NCBI GenBank assembly: GCA_030068075.1
Contig: CM057839.1
Coordinates: 50,186,960-50,250,959, forward strand
Direction of reading: 5' to 3'
DNA length: 64,000 nt
Source: Paguma larvata
Lineage: Eukaryota; Chordata; Mammalia; Carnivora; Viverridae
Under the pieces are notes generated by a model. The model was not told the origin of the DNA, made no database searches, and worked only from the letters and a program-made list of their open reading frames with translations. The position numbers and the translations under genes are program-made. Position 1 is the first letter of the stretch. Each line of letters opens with the position of its first letter. Positions 32,915-45,127 of this stretch are shown here, one piece after another.

Positions 32915-34664
32915 GGGGAGAGGCCAAGATGGCAGAACAGCATGGAAGTTTTTTTGCATCTCTCATCAATGAAACATAGCCAGATCAACACCAAACCATC
33001 CTGCATATCTAGAAAACTGATTTGAGGAATAACACAACAATCTGCACATGAACCACAGAACTCAGCAGGTACATAGCAGGGGGAGGTGAACTGAGGGAGA
33101 GAGAAGCTGTGGAGGGAAGGGAGCTGTTTTTTGGGGGGAAAGAGGATGCAAATGCGAGGAGAGTATAGAAAAAGCATCCCCTCCCCAAAAGCAGCTGGAG
33201 AGAAAGTGGAAAAGTGGAAACAGCTGCAGGGACAGAACAAAAAAGGGAGAAAGGAGAAAGGAGAGGGTTTAAATTCCATTAAGACCCTATAAAGAGGGGG
33301 AGCATGGAGTCTAAAACTCTGCAGCTTGATATCTGGTGGTGCTTGGGTGGGAAGGGCAAATCCCCAGGGGCAGAGAGGGAGGTCCTTGGAGTCCTTGGGC
33401 TACATGGGGAGAGGCAGTTCCCCTGTTGGGAGGACATTTGATAGAGGCTGTGTGGCATCCCCACAGGCAAAGGTCCCAGCAGACCCCAGAGAACAATCAC
33501 ATTTACTGGTGCTAGAACAAGGACATTAAGGGTAAAGTCTGGTGCCAGACATGTGCTATGATTTTCTATAATCCCTGAAATGCTGCTGCTACAGGATTGT
33601 ATGAACTTTTCCTGGGGCGGCTGGCGCTCACCCACAGTCTCTGGGCATTGGCAGCAGCACAGTCTCGCACACATTCCCGGGGGTGGGTTGGCACCCAGCC
33701 ATTGCTCAGTGAGACCCTCCCCCAGAAGGTCTGAGCAGGTCAAAGCCGCAGTCCCTCAGAAGTGAAGGGTTGAGAAGCACAGTCCCATCTGAGATAAAAC
33801 TCAGGAGGAAGGTGCCACCTAGCAACCTGACGGCTTGGTCATGGACAATGTAAAAGCGGGGAGTGGATGGAAGCCAGAGACAAAGAACGGGTGCTTGATT
33901 GGTGATCAGGTAGAACAGAGTTCCAATACTAGAGACTGGGTAGCTGGGTGACACCACTTTCACCCCTCCTGTGCATGTGCATACACACCTACAAGCAACA
34001 CAACAATCCACCCCGGTAAGTTAAGCAGCGCTATCTCATGGATAACAGAATCATTAGACTAAGCCCCATCCAACTGGGCCAACCTTGCTATTCAGGACCA
34101 CCACAAGTTTCTCTGCCTGCTTAGTTTACGGATGATAAAGTGCTTCATAGTTTGACTTCTAAGGGAAACCAATGTAATTTCAATTGTATTTTGGTCTGTT
34201 CACTAGCCCATCTATTCAATTTCTTTTTCTTTTTCATTTCTTTTCTTTTACATGAATACAGAAAAATTTATTTTATTTTCAATTATTATTAAAAATATTT
34301 TTCTTTAATTTTTTCTACTGTATTTTTTACTTTTTTATAAAATTTTCAAATTCTATTTTACTTCCATCATTTCATGTTATTCTATTTTATTGTACACATT
34401 TTTTTCAAATTTTCAAACATTTTTCTTTTTTTGCCCCACTTTTTTCTCTAATCTATCAAGCTCCTTTCAACAACCAGAGCAAAACACACCAAGGATTTAG
34501 CATCATTTATTTGCTTTTTCTTGTTTGTGTTGATTTAATTTTTAAGTTTTAATTTTTTCTGCTTATTAATCCTTTTCTTCCCTCGAAAGATGAAATGAAG
34601 TAATTCACCCCAGAAGAGCAGGAAGAAACGATAGCCAAGGAATTAATCAGCACATTACAAGCAA

Positions 34665-35445
34665 GATGTCTGAATCAGAATTTAGAATCATGGTAATAAC
34701 AGTACTAGCTGGGGTTGAAAATAGACTAGAATCCATTTCTGCAGAGATAAAAAGAAGGAAAAGCTAGTCAGGATGAAATAAAAAATGCTATAACTGAGCT
34801 GCAATCTTGAATAGATGCCACAGAGGCAAGGATGTATGAGGCAGAACTGCGAATCAGCAATATGGAGAATAATGAAGGGGGAAAAAAGAGGGAGACTAAG
34901 GTAAAAGAGCACGATTTAAGAATTAGAGAAATCAGTGACTCATTAAAAAGGAACAACATAAGAATCATAGGGGTCCCAGAAGATGAAGAGAAAGAAAAAG
35001 GGGTAGAAGGATTATATGAGCAAATCACAGCGGAAAACTTGTGTAACCTGCGGAAAGACACAGACATCAAAATCCAGGAAGCACAGAGGAATCCCATCGG
35101 ATTCAACAAAAAATGGCCATCAACGAGGCACATCATAGTCAAATTCACAAAATACTCAGGCAAGGAAAAAATCATGAAAGCAGCAAGGTAAAAAAGTCCT
35201 TGACATACAAAGGAAGCTAGATCAGGTTTACAGCAGACCTACCCACAGAAACATGGCAGGCCAGAAAGCAGAGGCAGGATACATTCAATGTGCTGAATCA
35301 GAAAAATAAACAGTCAAGAATTCTTTATCCAGCAAACCTGTCATTCAAATAGAAGGAGATAAAATGTTTCCCAGACAAATAAAAATTAAAGGAGTTTGTG
35401 ACCACTAACCCAGCCCTGCAAGAAATTTTCAGGGGGACTCTTTGA
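34665..35445 (+). pseudogene. L1 ORF1 remnant (RNA-binding chaperone), broken
   Basis: Starts ATG TCT GAA TCA GAA TTT and ends at a frame reading TNPALQEIFRGTL before TGA (35443-35445). ORF1p binds L1 RNA as a coiled-coil trimer. The recognisable RRM-like stretch includes NIRIIGVPEDEEKEKGVEGL (about 34955-35016). Stops near 34766 and 35188 break it. Confidence 0.8.
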
Positions 35446-35458
35446 GGGGAGAAAAGAC

Positions 35459-35505
<47 letters not shown>

Positions 35506-35506
35506 A
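35459..35506. repeat. (AAAT)n microsatellite between L1 ORF1 and ORF2
   Basis: About twelve tandem TAAA units in the inter-ORF spacer of the L1. It is a likely length polymorphism. Confidence 0.95.
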
Positions 35507-35578
35507 AAGATAAGAAGGAACAAAGACTAGAAAGGACCAGAGAACCCCACTAGACACTCCAACTCTACAGGCAACATA

Positions 35579-38355
35579 ATGGGAATAAATTCATATCTTT
35601 CAGTACTCACTCTAAATGTCAACGGACTAAATGCTCCAATCAAAAGACATAGGGTAACATAATGGATAAGACAACAAGATCCATCTATATGCTGTTTACA
35701 AGAGACTCACTTTAGACTTTAAGACACCTTCAGATGAAAATAAGGGGATGGATAAACATCTATCTTGCTAATGGTCAACAAAAGAAAGCCAGAGTAGTCA
35801 TATTTATATCAGATAATCTAGATTTTAAAATAAAGACTATAACAAGAGATGAAGAAGAGCATTATATCATAATTAAGGGGTCTATCCACCAAGAAGACCT
35901 AACAAATGTAAACATTTATGCTCCAAATGTGGAAGAACCCAAATATATAAATCACAAATATAAAGAAACTCATTGAGCATAGTATCATAATACTAGGGGA
36001 CTCCAACACCCCACTTACAGCAATGGACAGATCATCTAAACAGAAAATCAACGAAGGAAACAATGGCTTTGAATGATACACTGGACCAGATGGACTTAAC
36101 AGATATATTCAGAACATTTCATCCTAAATCAGCAGAATACACATTCTTCTCCAGTGCACATGGAACGTTCTCCACAACAGACCACATACTGGGACACAAA
36201 TCAGCCCTCAACAAGAACAAAAAGATCAAGATCATACTGTGCATATTTTGAGACCACAACGCTATGAAACTTGAAATCAACCACAAGAAAAAATGTGGAA
36301 AGATAACAAACACTTGGAGACTAAAGATCATCCTTCTAAAGAATGAATGGGCTAACCAACAAGTTAAAGAGGCAATGAAAAAGTACATGGAAGCCAATGA
36401 AAATGATAACACCACAGCCCAAAACCTCTGGGACACAGCAAAGGCAGTCATAAGAGGGAAGCATATAGCAATCCAGGCCTTCCTAAAGAAGGAAGAGGGG
36501 TCTCAGATGCACAACCTAACCTTACACCTTAAAGAGCTGGAAAAGAAACAGCAAATAAAACCCAAAACCAGCAGAAGACAGGAAATAATAAAGATCAGAG
36601 CAGAAATCAATGCTATCAAAACCAAAACAAAAAACAAACAAAAAAAAACCAGTAGAACAGATCATTGTAACCAGAAGCTGATTCTTTGAAAAAACGAACA
36701 AAATTGATAAACCCCTAGCCAGTTTGATCAAAAAGAAAAAGGAAAGGACCCAAATAAATAACATCAAGAATGAAAGACAAGAGATCACAACCAACACAGC
36801 GGAAATAGAAATAATAATAATAAGAGAATATTATGAGCAATTATACACCAATAAAATGGGCAATCTGGAAGAAATGGACAAATTCCTAGAAACATATGAA
36901 CTACCAAAACTGAAACAAGAAGAAATAGAATATTTGAACAGACCCAAAACAAGCAAAGAAATCGAATTAGTAATAAAAAATCTCCAAAAAAACAAAGTTT
37001 GGAGCCAGATGGGTTTTCAGGGGAATTCCAAACATTTAAAGAACAGTTAACCTATCCTCTTGAAGCTGTTCCAAAAAAATAGATATGGAAGGAAAACTTC
37101 CAAATTCTTTCTATAAAGCCAGCTTTACCTTGATTCCAAAACCAAAGACCCCACTAAAAAGGAGAACTATAGACCAACCTCCCTGATGAACATGGATACA
37201 AAAATCCTCAACAAGATATTAGCCAACCAGATCCAACAACACATTAAAAGAATTAGTCACTACAACCAAGTGGGATTTATACCTGGGATGCAGGGCCAGT
37301 TCAATATCCACAAAACAATCCATGTGATTCATCACATCAACAAAAGAGAGGACAGAACCACATGATCCTCACAATAGATGCAGAGAAAGCACTTGACAAA
37401 ACACAGCATTCTTTCTTGATAAAAACCCTCAAGAAAGTAGGGGTAGAGGATCATACCTCAAGATCATAAAAGCCATATGTGGAAGACACAATGCTTATCT
37501 CATCCTCAATGGAGAAACACTGAACGCTTTCCCCCTAAGGTCAGGAACATGACAGGGATGTCCACTCTCGCCACTGTTATTCAACATAGTATTGGAAGTC
37601 TTAGCCTCAGCAATCAGACAACATGAAGGAATAAAAGGCATCCAAATCATCCAGGAGGAGGTCAAACTTTCACTCTTCCCAAACGACATGATATGCTATA
37701 AGGAAAACCCAAAAGATGCCACCAAAAAAACTGCTATAACTGATCCATGAATTCAGGAAAGTCACAGGATATAAAACCAATACATGGAAATCAGTTGTGT
37801 TCCTATACACCCATAATAAAGCAACAGAAAGAGAAATTGAGGAATCAATCCCATTACAGTTGCACCAAAAACCATAAAATACCTAGGAATAAATCTAACC
37901 AAAGCAGTGAAAAATCTATGCACTGAAAACTACAGAAAGCTTATGAAAGAAATTGAAGAAGACATAAAAAAATGGAAAAACATTCCATGCTCCTGGATAG
38001 GACGAACAAATATTGTTAAAATGTTGATACTACCAAAAACAATCTACATATTCAATGCAATCCCTATCAAAACAACACCAGCATTCTTCACAGATCTAGA
38101 ACAAGCAATCCTAAAATTTGTATGGAACGAGAAATGACCCTGAATACCCAAAATAATCTTGAAAAAGAAAACCAAAGCTGGAGGTATCACAATCCTGGAC
38201 TTCAAGCTGTATTACAAAACTCTATTACACAAGTTGTATTATAAATGCTGTTTCGAAGGGGCACATGCACCCCAATTTTTATAGCAGCACTAACAACAGT
38301 AGCCAAAGTATGGAAAGAGGCCAAATGTCCATCGATGAATGGATAAAGAAGATGT

Positions 38356-38390
<35 letters not shown>

Positions 38391-38530
38391 AATATCAATA
38401 CATAATGGAGTATTACTCTGCAATCAAAAAGAATGAAATCTTGTCATTTGCAACTATGTGGATGGAACTGGAGAGTATCATGCTAAGTGAAATTAGTCAG
38501 TCAGAGAAAGACAAATATCATATGACTTAA
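35579..38530 (+). pseudogene. L1 ORF2 remnant (endonuclease, reverse transcriptase), broken
   Basis: From ATG 35579. The endonuclease part reads LTLNVNGLNAPIKRHR, then after frameshifts LTNVNIYAPN and HPKSAEYTFFSSAHGTFS. Reverse transcriptase text follows at about 36800-38140 ([35 protein letters not shown]). The catalytic F/YADD motif has become FPND (37676-37687), which removes one key aspartate. The C-terminal part resumes at 38285 after a deletion. Several in-frame stops occur. Confidence 0.85.
38358..38387. repeat. (TA)n microsatellite inside the L1 3' part
   Basis: About 15 TA units follow GATGTGTT in the ORF2 C-terminal region. In related L1 copies this point is also TA-rich ('tatatata'). 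Confidence 0.95.
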
Positions 38531-38776
38531 CTCCTATGAGGACTTCAAGATATAAAACAATTGAACATAAGGGAAGGGAAGCAAAAATAGTATAAAAACA
38601 GGGAGGGGGACAAAACAGAAGACTCTTAAATATGGAGAACAAAGAGAGGGTTATTGGAGGGGTTTTGGAAGGGGGGATGGGCTAAATGGATAAGGGGCAT
38701 TAAGGAATCTACTCCTGAAATCATTGTTGCACTATATGCTAAATAACTTGGATGTAAATTAGAAAATAAATTTTAA

Positions 38777-38813
38777 AAAAGTTATTTTGAGTTCTCAATA
38801 ATTCTTAAGACAG
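38777..38813 (+). mobile_element. Right end of the hAT relic, after the L1 insertion
   Basis: Opens with the second L1 target duplication (38777-38788) and continues TGAGTTCTCAATAATTCTTA, which fits the terminal text of the same hAT family (ggtcctcaataatttttaag-like). This is how the interrupted element can be joined on paper. Confidence 0.6.
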
Positions 38814-38924
38814 AGAGAAAAATTAAGAATCACTAAATCAAAACATTACATGAAAATTGAGTTAACATGTATATAATGCCTGCTTTGGAAAAAGTGCTCA
38901 GTTATATTAATAATCTACACATAT

Positions 38925-39110
38925 TTATTATGTTCATGCACTGTTACAAGAATTCATTCAATTCTCACAACTCCCCTGTGAGATAAGTACCATTATTAGC
39001 TTCTTTTACAGATGATGACAATGAGGCTCAGAGAGGTTAAGTAACCAGTCCTAGGTGAAACAGTTAGTAAATCATAGAGCAGAATCTGGGCTCCGGATCC
39101 CTATATTATA
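38925..39110 (+). repeat. MIR SINE
   Basis: Phrases TTCAATTCTCACAACTCCCC, 'gagataagtaccattattag', GAGGCTCAGAGAGGTTAAGT and 'gcagaatctgggctc' fit the MIR core. Confidence 0.8.
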
Positions 39111-40525
39111 TGGTCAGTATGTGTTGGTGTTGCTATTGGTAATGGTTGTAAATTCTATTCTGTAGTTTCAGGTTACTCACTGTAATTATTTTCCTCTTGT
39201 TATCTCCAAGCCTTTTCTAAGACTTTATTAAATATTCCAAACTAGTCTCAGATGTGCTTTGGGACATGAAAGGACTAGAATAAACGGAGAGGACTAATGG
39301 AGAATGTAGAAGCACCTCCCATTTCTGTGGTAGAAGAAGTATAAATTCATAACAAGCCGAGATTTTCCCCTTTAAAGTCAATCTTACAGGATTCTTCTTG
39401 CATTTGTTCGGTAAAATGCCATTTCTCCTGTATGTGGACCCCGGCCCTCAAAGAAGGGACAATCTAATTGAAGGAGATAAAACAAATATATGAAATAACA
39501 GCTAGAACCAATGACAGTGTCTAAGTGTTAAATTAATATGAAACCAGATTGAAACTTTTTTAAAACATTTCACTTAGATAATTTAGAAAATACTTTTGGG
39601 TCTACCGTGCCTCTGGGTCATAATTAAGAACAGTAATTATTATTGTACTCCTGATGTCACAGGATTCTGAGTTAAATTCTTTCACATCTCCATTTGGCGA
39701 GCTTCTTTCCTCTGCTGGCGATCTTGGGTAAGATTCTCAGCTCTCCCCTACACCCACAGTTAAGAGCTGCCTTCAGGATGAGCTCCACTGTGTTGCCATC
39801 AGCCACCAGCCCCGCACTAAGAGACACTTTGTGCACCATGAGAGTGTTGTTGGGGACTCTTATTACCATACGCAGAGCTCTTCTTATGGGTGTGCCTGTC
39901 AGGTACTGGCGCCAACAGTGCCTGGGCTTCTCTGAGTTACTGAGCTATGTTTCTTTCCTGCACATCATGGATTTTGCATCTGACCACGTTTCCTTTCTGT
40001 TTTGATGTATAGATGTACAGACATTCAGAGCCAAGTAAATGGCTAGCGTGTTGCAGGGCGGCCTTTGGGGGATATGTTTCTGTTTTAACTCACTTTTATC
40101 TCCCTTCTAAGTTTCTTTCTTCTTTTGCTCCTAATTAATTGTAATTTTGCTCTCTTAACTAATTAGTTATCCTCAAAAACAGACTTAAATCCTTGCAGGA
40201 ATCAGGTGGGTTGTAAACAAGTGTTTATTCTGCTGCCAACCACCAGTATGGCCTTGAGCAAGTCTTCCAACTCTCTGGGTTTCTCACCTGGAAAATGCTC
40301 ACTTCCGGGGTGCCTTCCAATCCTAACAGTTTATGATTCTTAGTTGTAGATAATGGAGAATTAAGAATACCGAGATGTCTTAGGGCAAGGTTTACAAACT
40401 GAAATGCGCACTAAGGATGCATTTTCTGGGTCCCTCTTATATGTCACCAATCTGGAAATAGGCACAAAAAATGGAAGGTGGAAACGTTACTGTCATAGCA
40501 CTTCACTCTTGTCCTTACCTGTGGC
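39111..40525. other. Non-coding stretch with one unexplained segment
   Basis: The part at 39680-39990 reads like ordinary coding or unique DNA rather than a known repeat. On the minus strand a 65-codon frame (39672-39869) has no recognised domain. No introns or conserved motifs are evident. The remainder holds nothing assignable. Confidence 0.35.
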
Positions 40526-40529
40526 AAGG

Positions 40530-40690
40530 ACATTTTCATGACTTATTGAGCACCTACTTTGTTCAAGGACGAATGCTGGGAGCAGGGATAGAGAACAAGA
40601 ATAGATAAGATCTGATCCCTGAATTTCACAAGCTTAGTAAGTAAATGAGAGAAAGTCTCAGGAAAAGAGCACAAGGGAGGGAGGGATGAG
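40530..40690 (+). repeat. L2-like LINE fragment
   Basis: GACTTATTGAGCACCTACTT, 'aatgctgggagcagggatagagaac' and 'atctgatccctgaatttcacaagc' follow the L2 3' consensus order. Confidence 0.55.
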
Positions 40691-41538
40691 AAACGGGAGA
40701 CGTGCTGAGTATGGAGCTCCTCAGAAGCTGAAGAATGCCAGCCCTGACCGGAAGCAAAGGGCCAGGGCTCAGGGAGACCCTCTGTGACCGCCCCGTGGGC
40801 AACGACAGAGGAGCCCCAAAGGAAGGAGACAGCTCACCCTGCTACAGGTGCCAGGGCTCTTTTCATGTGCATCCATAATAATAATAACTTCACACATGAG
40901 TTAACTTCTCTTTCCAGGCTCTGCCAAGTTTATGTGCCAGATGGTACTTGCCTTCCACATCTGATTTACTGTAGGGCGGACCAGCTGTGCCTCAGCCCAG
41001 GGCAGGCCCGCATCTGGCAGCCAGTTGGTAAAATTCTCTCCATATGACACTCCTGCCCTCATATCATATTCCCCAGAGCAATTATCTTTCTATCTGTCAA
41101 GGTTTTTTTAAATATGTTTTTCTCTTCTTGGCTTATTTCTAGGACTATTGTTGAGTATCTGTCAGCAACAGATCTGCTTAAGCACCTTTATGTCAGAGAA
41201 AAGGCTCTTAGTGTGATATATAAATAATGCTACTACCATATTCTGTAGTAAAAATACTCATGGATAAAGAGCAGACACGCTGACTACATACCCAAGAGCC
41301 ATCCCTCCCTTTTTCTTGTGTTCATATGACTCCAATTTGGTTTGGGGAGGCAACAAACTTCAGAAAGGACCACGGCTCCCAGCCTCAAAGGATATAGACT
41401 GATTGCTCCAAGGTGACCCTATTCCTCTTTCTAGTAATCGCATGGGGCATATGAGGATGATCCAGGACTGGCCAAAGATACATAGGTGAAAGTGTGTTGG
41501 GGGTGCCTCTGGAAATAATTTTACTCTCCTTAAACAAT

Positions 41539-41590
<52 letters not shown>
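41539..41590. repeat. (GA)n microsatellite
   Basis: About 26 GA units immediately left of an L1 3' fragment. It gives spurious poly-Ser/Leu frames on the minus strand. Confidence 0.95.
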
Positions 41591-41592
<2 letters not shown>

Positions 41593-42080
41593 TCAAGAGA
41601 AATAAAAACATATGTGCACACAAAGACTCATACCTCAGGGTTCATTGCAGCTTTACTCATAATAACCAAAACTTAAAATAACCCAAATGTTTGCCAATAG
41701 GTTAATGGATAAGCAAACTGTGCTATGTTCAAACAATTGGATATTAATCGGCAATAAAAAGGAATGACCACTAATACATGCAACGTGGATGAATTTCAAA
41801 ATCATTACACAAATCCAGAGTCCATATGACATGTTCCATTTCTATGAAGATTTAGAAAAGATAAATTTAATCTATAATGATAGAAAGCATATCAGCGATT
41901 GCCGGGAGTTGGTAGGGGCTCAAAGGAACTTTCCGGGATGATGAAAATATTCTGTATCTTGACTGGGTGATGATCACGTAGATGTACACATTTGTCAAAA
42001 CTCATTTAGCCATACACTCAAAATAGGCACATTTTATAATATGAAATTATATCTCAACAAACTTGAAAATGTTTAAAAGG
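41591..42080 (+). mobile_element. Old L1M-type LINE 3' fragment
   Basis: Sense-order L1 phrases: CATATGTGCACACAAAGACT, TTCATTGCAGCTTTACTCAT, GGATTGTGG-like ATTAATCGGCAATAAAAAGG, 'atcagcgattgccgggagtt', CACATTTGTCAAAACTCATT and the terminal TCTCAACAAACTTGAAAATG. 5'-truncated and diverged. Confidence 0.85.
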
Positions 42081-42277
42081 AAGTAATGGGAAAGACTCTA
42101 CTTCCTTCTTTCCATGAACATCATTGTGCAGAGATCTATGCTCGGAGCTGAGGCCATCATTTTGCAATCACGAAATGATAAACCCATAGTTCCCAAACTA
42201 TATGCTGAGGCACCCTTGAGTGCCACAGTCAATTCACAAAGGCATTGTGTGGTAAATTTTCAAAGCAAATTTTTTTT

Positions 42278-42420
42278 AATTTTTTTACGTTTATTTATTT
42301 TTGAGAGAGAGAGAGACAGAGCGTGAACAGGGGAGAGGCAGAGAGCGAGAGAGACACAGAATCTGAAGCAGGCTCCAGGCTCTGAGCTGTCAGCACCGAC
42401 TGAACCACCCAGGTGTCCCT
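42278..42420 (-). mobile_element. Felid CAN-SINE, minus strand, internally deleted
   Basis: Left ACGTTTATTTATTTTTGAGA, then AATCTGAAGCAGGCTCCAGG, then a jump from GTCAGCA straight to CCGACTGAACCACCCAGGTG, so about 65 bases of the tRNA-derived body are missing. Confidence 0.9.
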
Positions 42421-42449
42421 CAAGGTAAACTTTTAGCAACAGTGATACC

Positions 42450-42644
42450 AGGGGTCCCTGGGTGGCTCAGTTAGTTAAGCAGCCAACTTTGCAGGTCATG
42501 ATCTCATGGTTCATGAGTTTGAGCCCCACGTTGGGCTCTGTGCTATCAGAGCCCACTATGGATCCTCTGTCTCCCTTTCTCTCTGCCCCTCCCCCACTTG
42601 CGCGCACTCTCTACCTCTTTCAAAAAATAAACATTAAAAAAAAA
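42450..42644 (+). mobile_element. Felid CAN-SINE, plus strand, with 18-bp target duplication
   Basis: Head GGGGTCCCTGGGTGGCTCAG, CT block, AAATAAACATTAAAAAAAAA tail. Flanks TTTAGCAACAGTGATACC (42432-42449) and TTTAACAATAGTGATACC (42645-42662) are the duplicated target. Confidence 0.94.
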
Positions 42645-42662
42645 TTTAACAATAGTGATACC

Positions 42663-43299
42663 CAACATCCGTCAAACATGATACAAACTACCAGATCAAG
42701 ATAGTCCACAGTTTCAAGAGAAGTTAACACTACATTCCTTTCCGTGACAAATCTTTGTGAAGCTAGGTCTGGAGATGTTGCTGTGATTTAAAAACAAAAA
42801 CAAAAGCCAGTACTATGTGAAAATCAATACGGACTAGGAACTGCAAGTAGTGGTTGGAGGAATTGTGTAGTGCACAACAGGAGCACGTATCTTACTAGTA
42901 AGTAATTTCAGTTTTTTACCAATATAATAAAAATATTTTTCTTTCAAAGTACGTGTATTGTTTTTTTTTTTTTCATATAGCTACTAAGTTGTTAGGACAT
43001 AAATTCTTACTAAATCTTTTGGACCTAACTACCCAATAAACAGAAATGTTAGGTATTTCTTTTGGTCTAATGGCTCCTTGAAAAAATTTTCTGGAACAGT
43101 AAGGGCACCATGAACAAGAAAGTTCAGGAACTCTGCAATAAACTTAAGAACCAAAAGCCAACAAGCTGGGGAATGGCTAATGGCTGAGCAGAGAGAGAAA
43201 AAGAACTGAAGCCCTCAGTATCACTGACTCACTGCCCATACTTACTCTGGAATACCTACCTCCAGACTTAATTATGTGAGATAATTAAATGCCTTTATT
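42663..43299. other. Non-coding stretch, nothing assignable
   Basis: AT-rich, with a T-run at 42960-42973. No gene or named repeat was recognised. Confidence 0.4.
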
Positions 43300-43612
43300 G
43301 TCAGCAGAATCAGACCCACAAAAACAGAGAACAAGCAGGTTTGCGAGGGGGAGAGGGGAGATGGAATGGGCAAAATGAGTGAAGGGCAGTGAGAGATCCA
43401 GACTTCTAGATACGGAATGAACAAGTTATGGGAGTAAAGGCACAGCGTAGGGAATAAAGTCAATGGTTTGCAATAGTGTCACATGGCAACCGATGGTAGT
43501 TGCACTTGTGAGCATCACATAATGTTCAAATTTGTCGAGTCACTGTGTCGTACACTTGAAACTAATGTGCAACACTGTGTGTCAACTATACTCAAACAAA
43601 AGAGATTTTTTA
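43300..43612 (+). mobile_element. L1MA-type LINE 3' UTR fragment
   Basis: Typical 3' end phrases: AGGGAATAAAGTCAATGGTT, 'gatggtagttgcacttgtgagcatcac', GTCGAGTCACTGTGTCGTAC, ACTTGAAACTAATGTGCAAC and TCAACTATACTCAAACAAAA. Confidence 0.8.
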
Positions 43613-43984
43613 AATACACTACTAACAAACTTGAAATGAAAGTAGAATCCTAAGATATTGCTGATAGCATTGTAAACTGGAAAAATAATGTCATTATTTA
43701 AAAATTATTAAAATTCATATTCTTTGAAAAAAATTTTTAAAAATGTCTTTTTAAGAAAAACAAGTCAAACAAAACTTAGAAAGAATAATCTATGTATTCC
43801 ACGTGCTGGCTCTAACAGAGGAGCATGTATCTTTTAAGTTCTTTTTACATGCCTTTGTACACAAATAATTGTAATTTGGATGTGTGTTTTTTTAGCATAA
43901 ATGTAGCATTTTTATAACTTGATTTTTTTTACTTGTGATGATTCAAAAGGTGTGCAAATTTTATATTTTGAAAGACATCAGTGT

Positions 43985-44105
43985 GGGCACCACACTGTCT
44001 CAATCAGTAGAGCATGCAACTCTTGATCTTGGGATGATGAATTTGAGCCCCACATTGGGTATAGAACTTATATTTGAAAATTGTTTAATTGATTAATTTA
44101 AAAAG
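43985..44105 (+). mobile_element. Old tRNA-derived carnivore SINE relative
   Basis: GGGCACCACACTGTCTCAAT, then CAGTAGAGCATGCAACTCTT and TTTGAGCCCCACATTGGG resemble the tRNA-like head and B-box of CAN-SINEs, but the CT-rich block is absent. It is older or a different subfamily. Confidence 0.6.
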
Positions 44106-44880
44106 GGATTTGTTTTATTTTAAGAAAGCCATCAATAGGCTACACTAATTTATTCTTCCATCAAGGTGGAGTGTAGCAGTTTCCCCACACCCTCATTAAA
44201 GAGGTCACATGGCTGATTTCCTAGATAATAAGGATAAGACCAAACCCTTCTCCAGAGATGGGTTCAGGGACTGGCATGAGACCCAGTTCTAAGCTACTGA
44301 AACAGGAAGGGAAAGTTGCCTGAGGAAACTTCCAGGAAAGTTTCCTCTATCCTAAAAGGGTCATAAGATAAAGAAGATTCTCTCTTCCTTTGAAACTTAC
44401 CAGGTCTGGATGCAATATCTGCAACCCCTCAACCCTTTGGCCACATAAGAGCAACAACCTTAGGGTGAAGTTTGGCAGAGCAAAGAGAAAAGGAACCTGG
44501 GTCCCCACTGTCATTATGAGTCACTGAAGCCACCACATGTGAAGCTGGCTGTACTTCTAGACTTTTGGTCATTTCAGATAATAAATCCACTCAGGCCATA
44601 AGGCAGCTTAGGTCATGTCTTTCTGTTATGTGCAGCGAAAAGCTTCCATGTGCCATTACTGAGTGGTTTCCATTTGCTTTTTATTATCATCAATCTTATG
44701 GGTAAAGATTGACAGCACATTCTTATTTTAATTTGCATTTCCCTTTTATTTATACTGTTGAGTATTTTTCACATGCATAGTGACCCTTTGTATTTTCTAT
44801 TTCTAATTTCTATTGTGAATTGCTTATTCATATTCCTTGTCCATTTTTCTATGGAATTGTCTGTTGCCTTATGAGCCCTT

Positions 44881-45090
44881 TATTTTTTTGTTTGTTTGTT
44901 TTTGAGAGAGACAGAGACAGAGCGAGAGCAGGGAAGAGTTAGAGAGAGAGGGAGACACAGAATCCGAAGCAGGCTCCTGGCTCTGGGCTGTCAGCACAGA
45001 GCCCATTGTGTGGCTCGAACCCACAAACTGTGAGATCATGACCTGAGCTGAAACGGGACGCTTAACTGACTGAGCCACCCAGGTGCCCCT
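44881..45090 (-). mobile_element. Felid CAN-SINE inside L1M, minus strand
   Basis: Left GTTTGTTTGTTTTTGAGAGA, right CTGAGCCACCCAGGTGCCCC. Target copies TTATGAGCCCTT (44869-44880) and TTATGAGTCCTT (45091-45102). Confidence 0.93.
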
Positions 45091-45127
45091 TTATGAGTCC
45101 TTCAAATATTAGGTACATTAATCTTTT

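Larger units (their letters stand above)
32915..38776 (+). mobile_element. Nearly full-length carnivore LINE-1, internally deleted, inactive
   Basis: Begins at the L1 5' end (GGGGAGAGGCCAAGATGGCA), with a 5' UTR to about 34660, ORF1 and ORF2 remnants, a 3' UTR and an A-rich end (AAATAAATTTTAAAAAA). Exact 12-base target duplications flank it. At 5.86 kb it has both ends, so it was not 5'-truncated. A later deletion appears to have removed about 1 kb of ORF2 near 38215-38235, where text jumps from the post-RT region to the C-terminal region. Multiple frameshifts and stops make it inactive. It is younger than the hAT relic that it splits. Confidence 0.92.

Noticed and set aside
38285..38530. Independent small gene reading a W-I-x-K-type peptide
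   Set aside because: It is the C-terminal remnant of L1 ORF2, recognisable by the MEYYSAIKKNEILSFATMW text.
41385..41623. Ser/Leu repeat protein on the minus strand
   Set aside because: It is a translation of the (GA)n microsatellite.
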